Source: Halobacillus litoralis
GTDB lineage: Bacteria; Bacillota; Bacilli; Bacillales; Halobacillaceae
Assembly: GCF_004101865.1 (NCBI RefSeq)
Contig: NZ_CP026118.1
Span: 1,877,001 to 1,941,000 of the forward strand
Reading direction: 5' to 3'
DNA length: 64,000 nt
The translations under genes were made by a program, and so were the position numbers. How positions within the stretch are numbered: the stretch's first letter is position 1; each line of letters opens with the position of its first letter. Under the pieces are notes generated by a model. That model saw only the letters and a program-made list of their open reading frames with translations, did not search any database and was not told the DNA's origin. This document shows positions 54,593 to 62,475 of the stretch, piece after piece.

Positions 54593-55276
54593 TTATCCAT
54601 TTTTCTCAAATATGAATAACCACATAAATGTCAGAGCCTGTTTCATTTCTTCATCAAGCGTATGTAAATGGGTTTCTTCTACCCCCCGCTTATAGACTCC
54701 TTGACCGTCAATACACTTCCACCCTGTTTCCTCTGCCATTTTTCTTAATTCCCAGGGCATCATCGTATTACAGATCACCTCTTCCCCATAAAGCCTACGG
54801 TAACTGTTAATCCTCGGCATAGCTGTCGGGCCAAGCAAACCGATACATAGACGGCCGCCGGGTTTTAAGATCCTCTTTATTTCTTCCAGCCCTTTGTAGG
54901 GGGTTTCAATCCATTCAAGTGAATTGATGGCCATGGCTCCATCGAATTGTTCTGATTGAAATGGTAAATCCGTCAAATCCCCCTGAACAAACGATAAACC
55001 TTCATTCTGGATACGTGAGTTCGCCCGTTCAATCATATCCTTTGATAGGTCTACTCCCGTAACTTCAAACCCTTCCTGAAAGAGAAGATAGGATCCGAAA
55101 CCATCCCCACACCCTAAATCAGCGATAGCCCCTTTCCCTATATGTTGTTTTAAAAAAGGAACGATTGTACTTCTGCTTCCTTCTTCCCACATCACCCGAC
55201 TTTTCGAGCTCCACATTTCTGAACGATCATCCCATTGTTTTTCCGCTTCTTCATGCCAATTAAATTCGCTTCCCAT
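54593..55276 (-). CDS. Class I SAM-dependent methyltransferase, YodH-like
   Basis: 227 residues. IADLGCGDGFGSYLL is motif I near residue 53, VTGVDLSKDMIERA post I near 73, VQGDLTDLPF near 97 and ILKPGGRLCIGLLGP. The flanking WDDRSEMWSSKSRVMWEEGSR and final MKQALTFMWLFIFEK fit B. subtilis YodH. Substrate unknown. Confidence 0.83.
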   Translation of the reverse strand: MGSEFNWHEEAEKQWDDRSEMWSSKSRVMWEEGSRSTIVPFLKQHIGKGAIADLGCGDGFGSYLLFQEGFEVTGVDLSKDMIERANSRIQNEGLSFVQGDLTDLPFQSEQFDGAMAINSLEWIETPYKGLEEIKRILKPGGRLCIGLLGPTAMPRINSYRRLYGEEVICNTMMPWELRKMAEETGWKCIDGQGVYKRGVEETHLHTLDEEMKQALTFMWLFIFEKNG

Positions 55277-55386
55277 CGCTCTAATCCCCCTTCATATTAT
55301 CTTTCATCCCAGCTTTCATTATAAAGAAACATTGCTTTTTTTCATAAGAATTCAGTATGCATCAATATAATTCAAAGAAAAAAGAG

Positions 55387-55415
55387 TTGCATGATTTCTG
55401 CTTCTCCGTTATGAT
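55387..55415 (+). promoter_or_regulatory. SigA promoter of nrd operon
   Basis: TTGCAT (55387-55392), 17-nt spacer, TATGAT (55410-55415). It lies about 65 nt before the cobalamin riboswitch. Confidence 0.6.
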
Positions 55416-55419
55416 TAAA

Positions 55420-55465
55420 ACACAATATAAGCTAACAATTTAAAAAAACACACCTATATATAGTA
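55420..55465 (+). promoter_or_regulatory. Two candidate NrdR boxes
   Basis: ACACAATATAAGCTAA (55420-55435) and ACACCTATATATAGTA (55450-55465) resemble NrdR boxes (consensus ACACWATATATNTGTG type). Their starts are 30 bp apart, close to the three helical turns usual for NrdR box pairs, and they follow the -10 directly. Confidence 0.5.
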
Positions 55466-55477
55466 TTTACGAATGAA

Positions 55478-55747
55478 AGATGCCACAAGGCTTAATAGGG
55501 AATCCGGTTAAAGTCCGGAGCTGCCCCCGCAACTGTAAACACTCGCGAAATGGAGGTTCCACTGTGTCAACGCACGGGAAGGATCAGAGTAAGATCGAGT
55601 GTCAGCCAGGAGACCTGTCTTTGTTCGTCGGTAGTTTCAACTTCTTCGGGGATTGAGAAGATGAAACGATGGAACGAGGACATACTGAACGCTTTCCTCT
55701 CTTCGTTCCATGGTTTCATCCGCTCATTTCCGTGAGCGGATTTTTTT
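55478..55747 (+). promoter_or_regulatory. Cobalamin (B12) riboswitch with terminator
   Basis: Conserved blocks in order: GCCACAAGGCTTAATAGGGAA, CCGG..AAGTCCGG, the B12 box GAGCTGCCCCCGCAACTGTAA (about 55518-55538), and GTCAGCCAGGAGACCTGTC (about 55601). The expression platform holds alternative hairpins 55634-55645/55656-55667 and 55660-55677/55703-55720, which share 55660-55667, then a terminator (55718-55726 with 55733-55741, followed by T7). With B12 bound, transcription of nrdAB should stop. Confidence 0.92.
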
Positions 55748-55864
55748 GTGTTATTTATCAAAGTTGATATTCCTGAAACTCGATTCTTCATTTTTATTAC
55801 CGTAATTAGTGGAATTATCGACAAGAATAAGAATAGACACAGTTATGATAAAAGGAGTGACAAA

Positions 55865-58099
55865 ATGAGTGTACTTACGAAAGAGACCCATTGGAAGGAA
55901 AAAATGACCAAGTGGAAGAATGATTATCCGAAACTTGAACTCCAGCGACTCATTGATAAATTACCCGACCTGGGATTTGCGCAATTGAACGAAGCAGAAC
56001 AGTCAAAAACTTTAATCCTGGAATGCCTGGCCGAAGTGGATGAAACTGAACCTGGCTGGACCTTCGTCGCTAGTCGTATTCTGCTTGAACAAATGTATGA
56101 AGAGGCCGTCATGAACAGAAACACAAACGAACCTTATCAAGATTTTTTTGGTTTGATTGAACGTTTGATCAATGAAGAAATTTACTCCACGAATCTTCTT
56201 ACATACTACACAAAAGCGGAAATTGATGAACTTTCCTTTGCGATCGACCCGGAATGCGACCGTCAATTCACTTATATCGGTTTGAAGACACTGAGTGACA
56301 GATACATCGCCCGTAGTAAGAAGGGGGAATTTTATGAACTTCCCCAGGAGAGGTTTATGATCATAGCCATGGTCCTCATGTCTCAAGAAGAAACACACAA
56401 ACGAATCGACTTAGTGAAAGAAGCTTATTGGGCGCTGAGTCATTTGTATATGACTGTAGCTACCCCCACTCTTGCAAACGCCGGAAAAAGGTACGGACAG
56501 CTAAGCTCCTGCTTTATTGATACCGTCGATGACAGCTTACAATCGATTTATGACAGCAACACAGATATCGCTAATTTAAGTAAACATGGAGGCGGAATCG
56601 GTGTTTACTTAGGTAAAATCAGAAGTCGTGGCAGCGACATACGCGGTTTCAAGGGTGTTTCTTCAGGAGTGATCCCTTGGATGAAGCAATTGAATAATAC
56701 GGCTGTAAGCGTAGATCAACTCGGTCAACGTCAGGGGGCCATTGCTGTTTATTTAGATGTCTGGCATAAAGATATTTTCCCATTTTTAGATAGTCGGTTG
56801 AACAATGGGGACGAACGGCAGCGTACCCATGATTTATTTACTGGAGTTTCTATCCCTGATTTGTTCATGGAGACTGTAGAAAAACGCGAAGATTGGTATT
56901 TATTCGATCCTCATGAAGTTAGAGAAGTGATGGGTTTTTCATTGGAAGATCATTTTGATGAAGAACGCGGCAAAGGATCTTTTCGGGAAAAGTATTTTCA
57001 GTGTGTCGACCACCCTGCCCTATCAAAAACAACCGTGCCAGCCATCGAGATCATGAAGAGAATTATGGTCGGCCAGCTCGAAACAGGTACACCATATATG
57101 TTTTACAGAGATGAAGTAAACCGAATGAATCCTAACCACCACGTGGGTATGATCTACTGCAGCAATCTTTGTACAGAAATCGCTCAAAACCAAAGCCCGA
57201 CTACCCAAAACGAACAATACGTGGAAGATGGAAAGATAATCACCGTCCAAACACCAGGTGAATTCGTCGTCTGTAATTTATCAAGTATCAACTTAGGAAA
57301 AGCGGTACCAGAAGGTGTATTAAAGCGACTGATACCGATACAAGTCCGCATGCTTGATAATGTTATTGAACAAAATACGATCCCTGTGCTTCAAGCCCAA
57401 TTGACGAACCAAAACTACCGCGGCGTGGGACTTGGTACATTCGGGTGGGCCCACTTGCTTGCGAAAAAGAAAATCGCCTGGGAATCAGAAGAGGCACTGG
57501 ACTATACGAAAGAAGTGTATGAGGCTATCGCTTATTATGCGATTGAAGCAAGCAGTGATTTGGCCGTTGAAAAAGGCAGTTACCCCCTTTTCGAAGGATC
57601 CGACTGGCAAAATGGGGATTTTTTTGTTAAACGAACGTTTGACCAATACGGTTCATGGAACTGGAAAGCCTTAAAAGACAAGGTTGCTCGGGACGGTATG
57701 AGAAATGGCTACCTTCTTGCGGTGGCTCCAAACTCCAGTACATCTTTAATTGCAGGCAGCACAGCCAGCATTGACCCAATCTTTAAGAAGTTTTATTCCG
57801 AAGAGAAAAAAGACTACAAGATTCCCGTCACCGCCCCTGACTTGAATCATGAAACGTATGGCTACTATAAATCAGCATATGAGATCGACCAGCATACGAG
57901 TATCCATCAAAATAGCATACGCCAAAAATTCATTGATCAATCAATCTCTTTCAATATCTATGTAACGAACACGATCCAGGCAAAAGAATTATTAGCTATC
58001 CATTTGGATGCTTGGAAAAAAGGCTTAAAAACGACTTATTATACCAGGTCCACGTCAAGTCAAGGCGAGTATGACGACTGCGAAAGTTGCTCATCATAA
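55865..58099 (+). CDS. nrdA: Class I ribonucleotide reductase alpha subunit
   Basis: 744 residues. Catalytic cysteines are in QLSSCFIDTV and FVVCNLSSINLGKA, active-site Asn/Cys/Glu in YCSNLCTEIAQ, radical-path Tyr pair in TTYYTRSTSS, and the C-terminal redox pair CESC. It reduces ribonucleotides to deoxyribonucleotides with NrdB. The N-terminus (LTKETHWKEK...) shows no ATP-cone, so activity regulation by dATP is not expected there. The ATG at 55865 has AAAGGAG 7 nt upstream. Controlled by the B12 riboswitch ahead of it; no nrdI or nrdH is present. Confidence 0.93.
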   Translation: MSVLTKETHWKEKMTKWKNDYPKLELQRLIDKLPDLGFAQLNEAEQSKTLILECLAEVDETEPGWTFVASRILLEQMYEEAVMNRNTNEPYQDFFGLIERLINEEIYSTNLLTYYTKAEIDELSFAIDPECDRQFTYIGLKTLSDRYIARSKKGEFYELPQERFMIIAMVLMSQEETHKRIDLVKEAYWALSHLYMTVATPTLANAGKRYGQLSSCFIDTVDDSLQSIYDSNTDIANLSKHGGGIGVYLGKIRSRGSDIRGFKGVSSGVIPWMKQLNNTAVSVDQLGQRQGAIAVYLDVWHKDIFPFLDSRLNNGDERQRTHDLFTGVSIPDLFMETVEKREDWYLFDPHEVREVMGFSLEDHFDEERGKGSFREKYFQCVDHPALSKTTVPAIEIMKRIMVGQLETGTPYMFYRDEVNRMNPNHHVGMIYCSNLCTEIAQNQSPTTQNEQYVEDGKIITVQTPGEFVVCNLSSINLGKAVPEGVLKRLIPIQVRMLDNVIEQNTIPVLQAQLTNQNYRGVGLGTFGWAHLLAKKKIAWESEEALDYTKEVYEAIAYYAIEASSDLAVEKGSYPLFEGSDWQNGDFFVKRTFDQYGSWNWKALKDKVARDGMRNGYLLAVAPNSSTSLIAGSTASIDPIFKKFYSEEKKDYKIPVTAPDLNHETYGYYKSAYEIDQHTSIHQNSIRQKFIDQSISFNIYVTNTIQAKELLAIHLDAWKKGLKTTYYTRSTSSQGEYDDCESCSS

Positions 58100-58115
58100 C
58101 AAGGAGGTAATCTTA

Positions 58116-59153
58116 ATGGAGACGATACAAAAACGGAAATTAGTCGACCACGAAGCTCCGAACGCATCTACAGGAATAATTAACGGAAAAAGCTCGAACG
58201 TGCTGAATTGGGATCATACTCGTTTTGCTTGGGCCTATCCGATGTATAAAAACATGCTTTCCAACTTTTGGATTCCGAATGAAATCAATATGAGCAATGA
58301 CTTGAAACAATGGCCGGAGCTCTCTGAAAAAGAACAAGCGTCATTTAAAAAAATAATCGGACTGCTCGCTTTTCTCGATTCCATTCAAACAGATTACTCA
58401 GGTAAAATTGCTGATTATTTAACGGACTCGAGCCTTTCTGCTTTGATGCAAGTACTCGCTTTTCAGGAAGTCGTCCATAACCAATCTTATTCCTATGTTC
58501 TCTCCTCTCTGGTGGACCAAGGTGAACAAGAGAGAATTTTCGAGTACTGGAAGCATGATGAAGTTCTGTTGGAGAGAAATCAATTCATTACAGATGGCTA
58601 CCAGGAATTCGATGAAAATCCATCGATTGATACATTCCTGCGCTCGATTGTCTATGATGTTGTATTAGAAGGATTGTTCTTTTACGCTGGCTTCGCTTTT
58701 TTCTACAATTTGGCCAGGAACAATAAGATGGTCTCAACAAGCACAATGATCAACTATATCAATAGAGATGAACAAATACACGTGAATTTATTTTCAAGGA
58801 TTTTCAAAGAAACATTGAATGAAAACCCAGAGTTAGACCGTGAAATGTATCTGACATTCGTAACAGAAACATTCACAAAAGCGGCGGAACTTGAAATCAA
58901 ATGGGCCCATCACATCATTGGTGAGCAGTTCCCCGGAATCCCGATCACGGACCTAGAAGATTACATCCGGTTCATGGCTAATACGAGAAGCCGTCAGTTA
59001 GGTGCAGAAAAACCTTTTCCTTCTTATAAAAAGAACCCATTAAAATGGATACGCGCCTACCAGGAAGTGGATGAAGGGAAATCCGACTTCTTTGAGCAAA
59101 AATCCAGACAATATACGAAAGTATCTGACAGTAACGGATTTGACGACTTATAA
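58116..59153 (+). CDS. nrdB: Class I ribonucleotide reductase beta subunit
   Basis: 345 residues, ferritin-like. Metal ligands are in FLDSIQTDYS (Asp), QEVVHNQSYSYVL (Glu, His, with the radical Tyr three residues on), EGLFFYAGF and DEQIHVNLF (Glu-x-x-His). The Tyr is present, so a tyrosyl radical enzyme is expected. ATG 58116 has AAGGAGG 8 nt upstream, 17 nt after nrdA, so the two form an operon. Confidence 0.93.
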   Translation: METIQKRKLVDHEAPNASTGIINGKSSNVLNWDHTRFAWAYPMYKNMLSNFWIPNEINMSNDLKQWPELSEKEQASFKKIIGLLAFLDSIQTDYSGKIADYLTDSSLSALMQVLAFQEVVHNQSYSYVLSSLVDQGEQERIFEYWKHDEVLLERNQFITDGYQEFDENPSIDTFLRSIVYDVVLEGLFFYAGFAFFYNLARNNKMVSTSTMINYINRDEQIHVNLFSRIFKETLNENPELDREMYLTFVTETFTKAAELEIKWAHHIIGEQFPGIPITDLEDYIRFMANTRSRQLGAEKPFPSYKKNPLKWIRAYQEVDEGKSDFFEQKSRQYTKVSDSNGFDDL

Positions 59154-59176
59154 CACAGATGAACTACTAATAACTA

Positions 59177-59222
59177 CCACCTCAAGCCATCCAGAAAATG
59201 GATGGCTTGAGGTGGTTTTTTT
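59177..59222 (+). terminator. Terminator of nrdAB
   Basis: ACCACCTCAAGCCATCC (59177-59193) pairs with GGATGGCTTGAGGTGGT (59200-59216), then seven T. Very similar to the hairpin after amtB. Confidence 0.9.
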
Positions 59223-59239
59223 ATCCAAACAAAACTTGA

Positions 59240-59256
59240 TGTCAACTTTTCTTACA
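59240..59256 (+). promoter_or_regulatory. TnrA/GlnR-type box 1 (upstream)
   Basis: TGTCA-ACTTTTC-TTACA fits TGTNA-N7-TNACA exactly. Its centre is about 60 bp above the likely transcription start near 59310, an activator-like position. Confidence 0.6.
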
Positions 59257-59274
59257 TAAACTTCGAAAAACCTG

Positions 59275-59303
59275 TTGATTTTTCAGAATATTTACTTTAT
59301 GAT
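59275..59303 (+). promoter_or_regulatory. glnK-amtB promoter
   Basis: TTGATT (59275-59280), 17-nt spacer, TATGAT (59298-59303). It lies between the two TnrA-type boxes. Confidence 0.5.
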
Positions 59304-59325
59304 TATATTTATTCATTACTTAATG

Positions 59326-59342
59326 TGTTAGAAAAGCTAACA
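59326..59342 (+). promoter_or_regulatory. TnrA/GlnR-type box 2 (downstream)
   Basis: TGTTA-GAAAAGC-TAACA fits TGTNA-N7-TNACA exactly and is fully palindromic in its outer arms. It lies between the predicted start point and the ribosome site, a repressor-like place. Confidence 0.6.
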
Positions 59343-59365
59343 TAATCTTAAGGAGGACATTTTCC

Positions 59366-59707
59366 ATGAAGAAAGTGGAAGCGATCATTCGGCCCGAAGC
59401 GTTCCAAACATTACGACAGAACCTGGATGAAATAGGTGTCAAAGGGCTGACTGTATCAGAAGTCGCAGGATGTGGACAGCAAAAAGGCCAGGAGGGGATT
59501 TTCAGAGGCAGTCGCTTCGAGGTCAAATTATATCCGAAAGTAAAAGTGGAAATGGTGGTCGAAAACCATGAACTCGGATCGATCATCGATGTCATCATGG
59601 ACACTTGCGCTACCAACGAAGTGGGTGACGGAAAAGTATTTGTATCCACCATTGATGAAGTGTTCCGTATCCGCACAGGAGAAACCGGTAAAGAAGCATT
59701 AATTTAA
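59366..59707 (+). CDS. glnK: PII nitrogen-regulatory protein GlnK
   Basis: 113 residues. The T-loop reads CGQQKGQEGIFRGSRFEVKLYPKVK: the usual Tyr46 and Tyr51 are both Phe, so uridylylation is excluded at those sites. ATP-loop GDGKVFVSTIDEVFRIRTGE is intact. It senses ATP/ADP and 2-oxoglutarate and gates the AmtB channel. AGGAGG lies 7 nt upstream. First gene of glnK-amtB; Bacillus subtilis has the opposite order. Confidence 0.92.
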   Translation: MKKVEAIIRPEAFQTLRQNLDEIGVKGLTVSEVAGCGQQKGQEGIFRGSRFEVKLYPKVKVEMVVENHELGSIIDVIMDTCATNEVGDGKVFVSTIDEVFRIRTGETGKEALI

Positions 59708-59735
59708 TTATCATCCCGGAAGGAAGGGTTCAATT

Positions 59736-61130
59736 ATGAAGAAGATTATTCCATTGTTTTTATTTTCGATTCTCGCTTTCCCTATGATTGCTAGTGCTGA
59801 AACAGCCGTGACTGCCGAATCTGTTTTGCAGTCTTTGGATATGGCCTGGATTATGATTGCAGCATTCTTAGTATTCTTCATGCACGCAGGCTTCGCCATG
59901 GTAGAATCGGGTTTTACCCGATCCAAAAACGCACTTAATATTTTGATGAAAAACTTCATGACCATGTCCATTGCTTCCGTACTTTATTTCGTTGTCGGAT
60001 ATGGCATTATGTTCGGAACATCTGGCGGAGGAATAATCGGAATTGATGGCTTTCTGCTAAGTGGCCAGGAAGATCAAATCGGCTTCTTTGTTTTCCAAGC
60101 CGTTTTCGCAGCCACCTGTGCCACCATCATTTCAGGTGCAGTTGCTGAACGTATCAAACTCGGTTCTTACCTTCTGCTTACCGTAGTTATGACAGGTTTC
60201 ATCTACCCCGTAGTCGGTCACTGGGTCTGGGGTGGAGGTTGGTTATCCGAGCTTGGTTTTGTCGACTTTGCAGGTTCAACCGTCGTTCACTTGACAGGAG
60301 CTCTCGGTGCTATCGTTGCTGTCATGTTCTTAGGACCGCGCCTTGGTAAATATAGCGGAAAAACAGTGAACGTCATCCCGGGACATAATATCCCACTTGG
60401 TGCATTAGGTGTATTCATTCTTTGGTTCGGCTGGTTCGGTTTCAATGGAGGAAGTACATTAGCTGCTGACCCATCTCTGGTCCCTTCCGTAATCGCAACT
60501 ACACTACTTTCAGCATCAGCTGGAATCATCGGTTCTGGCTTTTACTCTTATGCCAAATTCAAAAGGATTGACGCTTCTCTGACATTAAACGGTGCACTAG
60601 CTGGTCTGGTAGGTATTACAGCCGGAACTGCAAATGTTTCATTGATCGGAGCGATCATCATCGGTTTAATCGCTGGTGTCATCCTTGTCGAAGCAGTACA
60701 ATTCCTTGATCGTATCGCTCGTATCGATGACCCTGTAGGTGCCATCGCCGTTCACGGTGTTTGCGGAATCTGGGGAACCTTAGCTGTCGGATTCTTTTCA
60801 GTTGAAGGTGGACTCTTCTATGGGGACGGCCTTAGCCTGCTAGGAATCCAAGCGGTAGGGATTTTAGCAGTCATCGCGTGGACAATGCTAACAACAGGCA
60901 TCGTGGTTTTCATCATTAAAAGTACAGTCGGCATCCGCGTGTCCAGACAAGAAGAAGTTTCCGGACTCGATTTTTCCGAGCATGGATCTACCGCATACGA
61001 ATCCAGCAGAGGAATCTTCAATGAAAACTACAACCCTCGTGTGGATGCAGATTTCGGTGTTGGATTATTGCATCGCTTAGACAGCTTGAACAACGACCAA
61101 AAACCAAAAAAAGAACGAACCGCCCAATAA
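59736..61130 (+). CDS. amtB: Ammonium transporter AmtB
   Basis: 464 residues with a signal-like N-terminus and 11 membrane helices. Landmarks: AGFAMVESGFTRSKNALNILMKN, the pore FVFQAVFAATCATIISGAVAERIK, HLTGALGAIVAVMFLGPR and DDPVGAIAVHGVCGIWGTLAVGF with the twin-His pore. The C-terminal tail, which contacts GlnK, is acidic. Conducts NH3/NH4+ under nitrogen limitation. GGAAGGAAGGG precedes the ATG, 28 nt after glnK. Confidence 0.94.
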   Translation: MKKIIPLFLFSILAFPMIASAETAVTAESVLQSLDMAWIMIAAFLVFFMHAGFAMVESGFTRSKNALNILMKNFMTMSIASVLYFVVGYGIMFGTSGGGIIGIDGFLLSGQEDQIGFFVFQAVFAATCATIISGAVAERIKLGSYLLLTVVMTGFIYPVVGHWVWGGGWLSELGFVDFAGSTVVHLTGALGAIVAVMFLGPRLGKYSGKTVNVIPGHNIPLGALGVFILWFGWFGFNGGSTLAADPSLVPSVIATTLLSASAGIIGSGFYSYAKFKRIDASLTLNGALAGLVGITAGTANVSLIGAIIIGLIAGVILVEAVQFLDRIARIDDPVGAIAVHGVCGIWGTLAVGFFSVEGGLFYGDGLSLLGIQAVGILAVIAWTMLTTGIVVFIIKSTVGIRVSRQEEVSGLDFSEHGSTAYESSRGIFNENYNPRVDADFGVGLLHRLDSLNNDQKPKKERTAQ

Positions 61131-61138
61131 AAAAACCA

Positions 61139-61176
61139 CCTCAGGTCATCCATAAAATGGATGACCTGAGGTTTTT
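61139..61176 (+). terminator. Terminator of glnK-amtB
   Basis: CCTCAGGTCATCCA (61139-61152) pairs with TGGATGACCTGAGG (61158-61171), then TTTTTCT. Matches the nrdAB terminator with compensatory changes. Confidence 0.9.
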
Positions 61177-61201
61177 CTATTAGTTCGTATTGTCTATTTC
61201 A

Positions 61202-61215
61202 CGAACATACGTTCT
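61202..61215 (+). promoter_or_regulatory. LexA (DinR) box before toxin gene
   Basis: CGAACATACGTTCT fits the Bacillus LexA consensus CGAACRNRYGTTYC in all but one position. It is 90 nt upstream of the toxin start and near a possible promoter (TTAACG, 17 nt, TATAGA at 61222-61250). By chance such an 8-base core is expected about once per window, so the position matters more than the match. Confidence 0.5.
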
Positions 61216-61304
61216 TATTTTTAACGAAATATGGTATCCTTGTATATAGATACCGTTCTCTACCTCTATTTGAGGAACGTGATAGAAAGGGAGTGATGCC
61301 ATCT

Positions 61305-61400
61305 ATGAGCACATATGAAGCTCTGATGATCATGTTGGCGTTTGGAACATTCATTATTACACTCCTTGCGCTCATCATCAAAATGAACAATAAAAATTAG
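61305..61400 (+). CDS. Type I toxin, BsrE/TxpA-like (31 aa)
   Basis: 31 residues: a short MSTYEALMIML start, a single membrane helix (AFGTFIITLLALII) and a basic end KMNNKN. It closely follows the pattern of the B. subtilis type I toxins BsrE, BsrG and TxpA (MSTYxALM...). A very strong Shine-Dalgarno AAAGGGAGTGAT precedes the ATG, also typical. Such peptides insert in the membrane; translation is blocked by a convergent antisense RNA, for which a promoter is seen just downstream. Confidence 0.75.
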   Translation: MSTYEALMIMLAFGTFIITLLALIIKMNNKN

Positions 61401-61483
61401 ACCCTCACTCAACGAGAGGGTCTAAAGCTTAAAACCATATCGAACGGTATCTTACGGCGACAGATGCAGCTGTCGCCGTATTT
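61320..61483 (-). ncRNA. Candidate antisense antitoxin RNA (SR5-like)
   Basis: The minus strand has TGCTATAAT, a perfect extended -10 (-10 hexamer at plus 61490-61495). Transcription would start near 61483 and run into the toxin gene, overlapping the 3' part of its message, as SR4/SR5 do for bsrG/bsrE. The 3' end given is a guess; no minus-strand terminator is clear. Confidence 0.5.
61398..61424 (+). other. Hairpin at the end of the toxin gene
   Basis: TAGACCCTC/GAGGGTCTA (61398-61406 with 61416-61424) includes the stop codon. No T tract follows, so it is more likely an RNA structure in the toxin message/antisense overlap than a terminator. Confidence 0.5.
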
Positions 61484-61490
61484 ATCTTTA
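61453..61490 (+). terminator. Toxin mRNA terminator
   Basis: TACGGCGACA (61453-61462) pairs with TGTCGCCGTA (61471-61480), followed by TTTATCTTTA. Confidence 0.75.
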
Positions 61491-61890
61491 TTATAGCACA
61501 AATAAAAGAGAACAAAAGGAAGAAAGGGACTCTCTTCATCCATTACCCTACACGATGATTATCCGGCTAATCGACAATACTTTACTTTTTTCATCAAGTT
61601 TCACGTGAAACATTTTTACAATCCTTCATTAATTAATATTGATGTCTCTCCAGGAATATACAGCAAATATTAAAAAGTTTCAGCACGCAATTGAAGTGAT
61701 TAAATCAGTAGTTCCAACTATTCCATAATAAAGACCTGTAACTGCCAGCCCCCCCTGATTTTGCCCCTTCCCCCTCCATCACTATGAGTTTCAAACAAGG
61801 AAAATCACAAGGATGTCCCGAATGGTATGTAAAGATGAAATGTTTTTCACCGCTTTTAAAACCTGATGCTAAGGAGTGTCGTCTATATTG

Positions 61891-62475
61891 ATGAGGTGGG
61901 GAAAATTGATACGAAAACAACGATCACAACCTTCTACATATGAACCCGAAGTTCAAGCGGAAAAAAGATTAGAAATGTGGATCCAGGAGTATGGGCATGA
62001 TTTGAAATGGCTCGCGTACTCTTACGTTAAAGATTATTCCACCGCAGAGGATATCACCCAGGAAACGTTTATTAAAGCATATCAGAAATATTCGACCTTC
62101 AAACAAGAATCATTGATTAAAACTTGGTTATATAAAATCACTATCAATTTATGTAAGGATCATTTGAAAAGCTCCTACATGAAGAGAGTTGTAAGAAAAG
62201 GGGCAGAACTGTTCCGATCCATCCCCTCTTCAAAAGAAACACCGGAAGAGTTCCTTTTACAAAAGGATGAAGATGAGGCTTTATTGGGACAAGTCCTGAA
62301 ATTAGAAGATAAGTATAGAGAAATCATCATTTTATACTACTTTGAAGAATTCGACATCAAAGATTTGGCGCAAGTATTGAACACAAGCCCTAACACAGTC
62401 AAGACCAGACTCCGCCGGGCACGCCAACTTCTCCAAGAACGATTGACAGCGGAAGGGAGTTCCCAAAGTGAGTGA
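61891..62475 (+). CDS. ECF-type sigma factor
   Basis: About 194 residues. Region 2: LAYSYVKDYSTAEDITQETFIKAYQKYSTF; region 4: LEDKYREIIILYYFEEFDIKDLAQVLNTSPNTVKTRLRRARQLL. It lacks region 3, as ECF factors do. The ATG is used here, but TTG 61888 (11 nt after AAGGAG) and TTG 61906 (after GAGGTGGGG) are also possible. It overlaps the next gene by 8 nt. The 490 bases between the toxin gene and this one hold the antitoxin region and nothing else I can support. Confidence 0.88.
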   Translation: MRWGKLIRKQRSQPSTYEPEVQAEKRLEMWIQEYGHDLKWLAYSYVKDYSTAEDITQETFIKAYQKYSTFKQESLIKTWLYKITINLCKDHLKSSYMKRVVRKGAELFRSIPSSKETPEEFLLQKDEDEALLGQVLKLEDKYREIIILYYFEEFDIKDLAQVLNTSPNTVKTRLRRARQLLQERLTAEGSSQSE

